Positions 59,858 through 64,000 of a DNA stretch of 64,000 bases are shown here, one piece after another. The notes under the pieces are model-generated. The model ran no database searches, had not been told where the DNA came from, and saw nothing but the letters and a program-made list of their open reading frames with translations. The position numbers were made by a program, and so were the translations under genes. The DNA is from Bretschneidera sinensis (lineage: Eukaryota; Streptophyta; Magnoliopsida; Brassicales; Akaniaceae), in assembly GCA_023935145.1 (NCBI GenBank), contig CM043697.1, positions 58,108,501 through 58,172,500 of the forward strand, given 5' to 3'. Numbering within the stretch: the first letter of the stretch is position 1; each line of letters starts with the position of its first letter.

Positions 59858-60480
59858 AATAAGGTTATATATGTAACTCAATTGATTCCACCTCCCCAAA
59901 TCTTCCTCCCATGTTTTTCTTTCTCACTATCCCACTCAGACTTAACTTCTTTACTCTCCTTATCTCTCTTATCTTAAACACATGTTTTTCTCTCCCACTA
60001 TCCCATTCAAACTTAACTTCAACATTCTCCCTATCACAAAGAAAGAACAGTGATAATGTGTGTTGAGATGTTAGTTATTAATAAAGCCAAAACTCTCATT
60101 TGGTGTCCACCCCCTTAAAATATCAGTCCGTACTTAAATAGATAAATCAAATATTTAAATAAGGAGATATATAACTCATTGACTCCAACTCCCCACATTT
60201 TTCTCTCATGTTTTTCTCTCTCTATACTATTAATAAAGTCAGAACCCCCATTTGATGTCCACCCCTCAAAATGTCTCTTAAACTCCTACTTAAATATATA
60301 AATCAAATATTTAAATAATGTTATATATATAACTCATTGATTCCAACTTTTCACATTTTTCTCTCATGTATTTCTATGTCACTATCCTACTCAAACTTAA
60401 CTTTTCCACTCTTCTTATCTCTCTTATTTTCAACCCTTGTTGATTTTTTTTTATTACTCTTTATCTTTTCCACATTTTTA
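58141..60480 (+). repeat. Tandem array of Helitron-like units, about 10 copies
   Basis: Each unit begins near ATTAATAAAGCTAGAACCCC and CATTTGGTGTCCACC, at about 58155, 58450, 58685, 58744, 59005, 59185, 59500, 59773, 60077 and 60230. The units continue with AAATATATAAATCAAATATT and CT-rich text with CCCACTCAAACTTAACTTC. At the end of longer units a hairpin (CACAC-GCATA-GTGTG, 58408-58422; ACACAC-TACGC-GTGTGT, 59451-59467) stands 7-10 bases before CTAG (58433-58436), TTAA or TTAG, directly followed by the next unit. A terminal hairpin plus CTRR end is the Helitron 3' signature. No Rep/helicase is present, so these would be non-autonomous. Confidence 0.6.
59824..59853. repeat. (AT)n microsatellite inside the array
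   Basis: An uninterrupted AT run replaces the AAATATATAAATC segment in one unit of the array, apparently an expansion of that unit's own AT stretch. Confidence 0.9.
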
Positions 60481-60584
60481 ATTGTTCTTATTACTTTTTG
60501 GTGATTCTAATCGGATTGTTCTTCTCTTGGAGTTTCTTTACAGGTTCAGTTTTCTAATGGAGAATATGTGATCATTATGCTTGG

Positions 60585-60683
60585 TATGGTTATAGATAAA
60601 AACATAATTGTTAGCATATTATTTTATCATATAAAAAACAAATCAACACACGTATAAAAGGAAGCATAAAATAAGGGAAAAAA

Positions 60684-60749
<66 letters not shown>

Positions 60750-61450
60750 CAACTCTTCACATCTATCTCTCATATATTTCTATGCCACTATCCCACTTAA
60801 ACTTAATTTCTCCACTCTCTTATCTTCAACTCATATTGATTTTCTTTATTACTCTTTATATTCTCCACATTTTTAATTGTTCTTATTTTTTTTTGGTCTT
60901 CTAATCGGATTGCTCTTCTCATTGGGTTTCTTTGCAGGTTCAATTTTCTAATAGAAAATATGTAACAATTATGCTTGGCATGCTTATAGGTAAAAATATA
61001 ATTGTTAGCGTATTGTTTTATCATATAAAAAAAAACATAACGTGTATAAAAAGGAAGCATAAAATAAGGGAGAAAATGGTGTATATATATTCTTATCTTT
61101 TTTTCTATGTAAACTTTTTTTGGACCATCTGTTGAGAGCGCTATCTATAAGAATGATATGTTTTTGTCGGAAAAAACCAAAAAACAAAGTATGTGTATAG
61201 ATCAGCTAATTGATTTGGATCAATTAAGTAAAAATATAATTGTTAGCATATTGTTTTATCACATAAAAAAAACATAACACATATAAAAAGAAAGCATAAA
61301 ATAAGGGAGAAAATGGTGTATATATATTCTTCTCCTTTTTTTTGGGCCATCTGTTGAGAGCACTATCTATAAGAATGATATGTTTTTGTCGGACAAACCA
61401 AAAAACAAAGTATGCAGATGGATCTGCTAATTGATTTGGATCAATGAGCA
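60585..61450 (+). repeat. Tandem duplication, 236-bp unit, 2 copies plus a partial
   Basis: A unit starting TAAAAATATAATTGTTAGC and passing AGGAAGCATAAAATAAGGGA and CCATCTGTTGAGAGC, then GATATGTTTTTGTCGGA, occurs at about 60992-61227 and 61228-61450; a partial copy of its first half is at 60595-60685. It contains a (TA)31 run at 60686-60747 between the partial and the first full copy. ORFs across it on both strands repeat with it and are not genes. Confidence 0.85.
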
Positions 61451-62616
61451 AAAATCAGATGAGAGAAAAAACAGAGTTTGTAGAGTAATTTCGTCAATAA
61501 AAAATTTACTTGTGCCTTCGCAAACGCAAATTTCATTCTGACGATAGCGCTAGCCTTTAGGTGATTTATATTATATTAGAGTTTCTTAAATATTCCAAGA
61601 TTCAGAATTAAGGTTTGTTTGGTTTTCTATTTGATTAAAGATAACAAATTTAGTTCTCGACTCTAAGAGATTTTGTCCTTCTAAGTAATAATATTCTCTT
61701 AGTTTTATCTTCGTCTTGTGTTATTATCTGGCGTTCTTACTATCCCATCAATTTAAAGACAAATCCTACTTGTCCTACCTCACTAGTCATTTTATATTCT
61801 AACAAAAATGAAAGAACTAATGACTTAAGGACGTGCTCGGCCAAAAGAAAATGACACTACCTTGGGTAAAAGACCACAGTGACCAAACAAAAAAAGGAAA
61901 GAAACTGATAAATCTTCAAGTAATTACTTATTCAGCAAAAGAAAAAAATCCAACAAGTTTACATTCTGCTTACGATCTCTTGTGAATGCCTGGTAGCTTC
62001 ATTACTTGGGGGAAAAGTAAAATGTAATAAAAAAAAATACTAAAATGAAAAAGCAATTCTCATAAAATTGTTTTTATATCTCAACCCAAACAGGTATCCT
62101 TGAGTAACAACAGGTCATGCAAACACGAGCGGAGGATTATTACCATAAGTAAAAGTGGTTCTCTCCGGTCAACAAGGACAGTCCCCACTTGGACAGATTC
62201 AGCAGATATTAAATAATTTACAGTACAACTAAACTACAACCAGTCCCCTATGTATCCCAGATGAAAGTGTAGTACTGTGTAGTACTATGTAAAAAGAATA
62301 ACCAAAAATTCCGTATGTTCAATTGCAGCTTGAAGGATATCTGTCGAATACCAAAATATTAAGAGCCTGTGTTCTTGTTCACTTCTTGCGCTTTCATCTG
62401 ATGAAATATTTGGTTCTCTTGAGGTTGTTATTTTCTGAAAACGAATGCAAACAATAATTTAAGAAACAAACAGTAAGGAACTAGTTCATTCAATTCATCA
62501 ACATCATAAAGTTACTATGTAAAGATGGAATTGGTCTAAAACTAAAAATTTATGGTTACAAATAAACTAAGATGACTCACAGAAAAAAAATATGCTGAAG
62601 TAAATTTATGCAGTAA
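61451..62616. other. Intergenic DNA and probable 3' UTR of the - strand gene
   Basis: The right half is probably the 3' untranslated region of the gene ending at 62617. On the - strand an acceptor-like TTTTCAG at about 62440 precedes an open stretch (REPNISSDESARSEQEHRLL) that could be an alternative last exon or a 3' UTR exon. No other coding signal is seen. Confidence 0.45.
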
Positions 62617-62775
62617 TCATGAGAGTTTTGTTTTGCCATTTTCAGTTGCATGGGCATGCCTGAAATTGAATAAACCAGTGAGTCCTTGTGCTCTAGCAAG
62701 ATGTTCTAGCTCTTCAAGTTTCTGTTTAAGAAGTTCAATTTCTCTCGCTAAGTCTTCATCTCTCTCCTTCATTGC
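62617..62775 (-). CDS. Terminal coding exon of a coiled-coil protein gene (partial)
   Basis: After an acceptor TATTTCAG, 52 codons and a TGA on the - strand: AMKERDEDLAREIELLKQKL, EELEHLARAQGLTGLFNFRH, AHATENGKTKLS. The first half is a heptad-like, highly charged helix, likely a coiled coil; the AQGLTGLFNF part looks like a conserved motif of a plant protein family I cannot name. Upstream exons would lie at higher coordinates, in 62776-64000 or beyond the window, and none could be assigned. The exon is intact and the splice site is good, so I regard it as a real gene end. Confidence 0.6.
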   Translation of the reverse strand, partial: AMKERDEDLAREIELLKQKLEELEHLARAQGLTGLFNFRHAHATENGKTKLS

Positions 62776-64000
62776 CTGAAATATCGAATAAAAAAGATTT
62801 CTGAGCTATAAACAAACAAGAGCATTGATACATATTCCCAAACTTGATGGCAACAAGTATGACCATATCTTTGAACAATAGAATCCATTACCACTTCTCA
62901 TAATCACAAAATCCCGACTTTATAGAATTTAGTAACAATAAATGAACTTCTCACTTCTAACGTTGACAAAACCCCACCAGGAAGTATCTTCCACGATAAT
63001 CATAATTAACTGTGGATGAATATAGTAAGTTAAGAGATGGATTATGTCACAGATGTATTTCAGTCTCCACTACACTACAAGAATCCAACATAGAAGAATT
63101 CAAGGTTTTCTAGAGGCATTGACGGCCCTGTATTTTCTAATTATGATGTTCCACCATAGCCCATATTCCATGCAATCAGTTGAAAATATTTCATCCACAA
63201 CATTGATTATATCAGACTTTTGATAGATACAGTCCATCTGATAAAAAGAAAAGAAAAAAAAAGCCCTTGTATGAACAGAAAATGGAGTATGCATCAGAAA
63301 GCAGAGCTCTTACAAGGATGCCTCTGTATAATAGATTTCTATGCTAATTCAAACTGTAGTAGTTTTGGGCAGCTGGACCTCGGTTATCTAGTTAAGAGGG
63401 AACAATGGGATATTGTCACAAACCTCACCGCAGGAGGGCTGACACACTACCAGGGATAAATTTTTTTTCAATACGTTACACCACCAAGGATATTAAATAA
63501 CTCTAAACATATCTCCTGATTAAAGCATTAATTTTTTAACATCAAACTATAAAATAAAACATATCTCAAAGTCTAGTGTTATGTTCACCTCTTAGACTGA
63601 AGACACCACACCACAAAAATAGGGATTTAAATGAAACACAATTAAGTTTTGGCTAAGCCTCAATTCAGTGAGAACCATGTAATCCATAATACTAAAAAGA
63701 CGAATAATTAATAGTCGAGGAAAATGAAACAATTATAAAAACACATCTTGCTCGGTAACATAGTTTAGAAAGTAACAAATTAAAACAATCAACAGTATCC
63801 CAAAAATATCTATAAATCAAAATAAACATAGTTATAAAACCTGTCATCAAGTTGATCAATATCTTTTAAAATAGACATCCAACAATTACAATAATTTTCC
63901 ACACAAACCCACATCCACCATAGAGCCGTTGAGTTGATTAATGAGACTTAAAAAAAAATAATACCACAACCAGCAAATAACAACAACAGCTAATAATACC
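62776..64000. other. Probable intron of the coiled-coil gene; no other gene seen
   Basis: AT-rich DNA with only short chance ORFs. Given the acceptor at 62776 it is most simply intron, continuing toward exons past the window end. Confidence 0.4.

Noticed and set aside
60683..60904. ORF beginning MIYIYIYIY as a membrane peptide
   Set aside because: Translation of a (TA)n run and flanking repeat.

Overview
This window is nuclear DNA of a flowering plant, probably a eudicot; the sequence alone does not give the species. The base composition is AT-rich, the genes have many introns with GT-AG borders, and the protein families are plant-specific (VOZ transcription factor, ACX3-type acyl-CoA oxidase). 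Transposable elements make up most of the window.

Region by region: 0-5 kb holds diverged LTR remnants and AT-rich DNA. A degenerate Tork/Tnt1-like Copia element (5072-10498) carries both LTRs, a primer-binding site and a polypurine tract, but its reverse transcriptase is gutted. From 11279 to 19041 lies a 13-exon ACX3-like acyl-CoA oxidase gene on the + strand. It is recognisable from end to end but is broken by one stop codon and four small indels, and its introns hold several non-autonomous DNA transposons. Between 21.07 and 26.87 kb is a long-TIR element (element A) carrying a receptor-kinase exon and a solo LTR.

The region from 28.8 to 48 kb is a nested structure. An endogenous caulimovirid (plant pararetrovirus) copy on the - strand is split by three insertions: a 9.4-kb Sirevirus-like Copia element (30503-39916, TSD ATATC), a related solo LTR (40545-41647), and a second long-TIR element (element B, 42944-47395) that carries a fragment of a plastid quinolinate synthase gene. 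A second caulimovirid reverse-transcriptase fragment lies in the opposite orientation at 48 kb. The Sirevirus-like element has an accessory ORF downstream of pol. That ORF sits behind a module of SalI-site palindromes and a TATA box that copies the arrangement in the element's own LTR. This is the best candidate in the window for an undescribed arrangement.

From 49 to 64 kb the window becomes genic again: a small two-exon gene of unknown function (50885-52412, - strand), a VOZ transcription factor gene (54.5-57.8 kb, - strand) whose C-terminal tail is frameshifted, a tandem array of Helitron-like units (58.1-60.5 kb) upstream of VOZ, a 236-bp tandem duplication, and the terminal coding exon of a coiled-coil protein gene (62617-62775, - strand) that continues past the window edge.

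The cellular genes show no functional linkage; they are separate plant loci in repeat-rich DNA. The small indels in ACX3 and VOZ could be pseudogenisation or uncorrected assembly errors, and the sequence cannot separate these.
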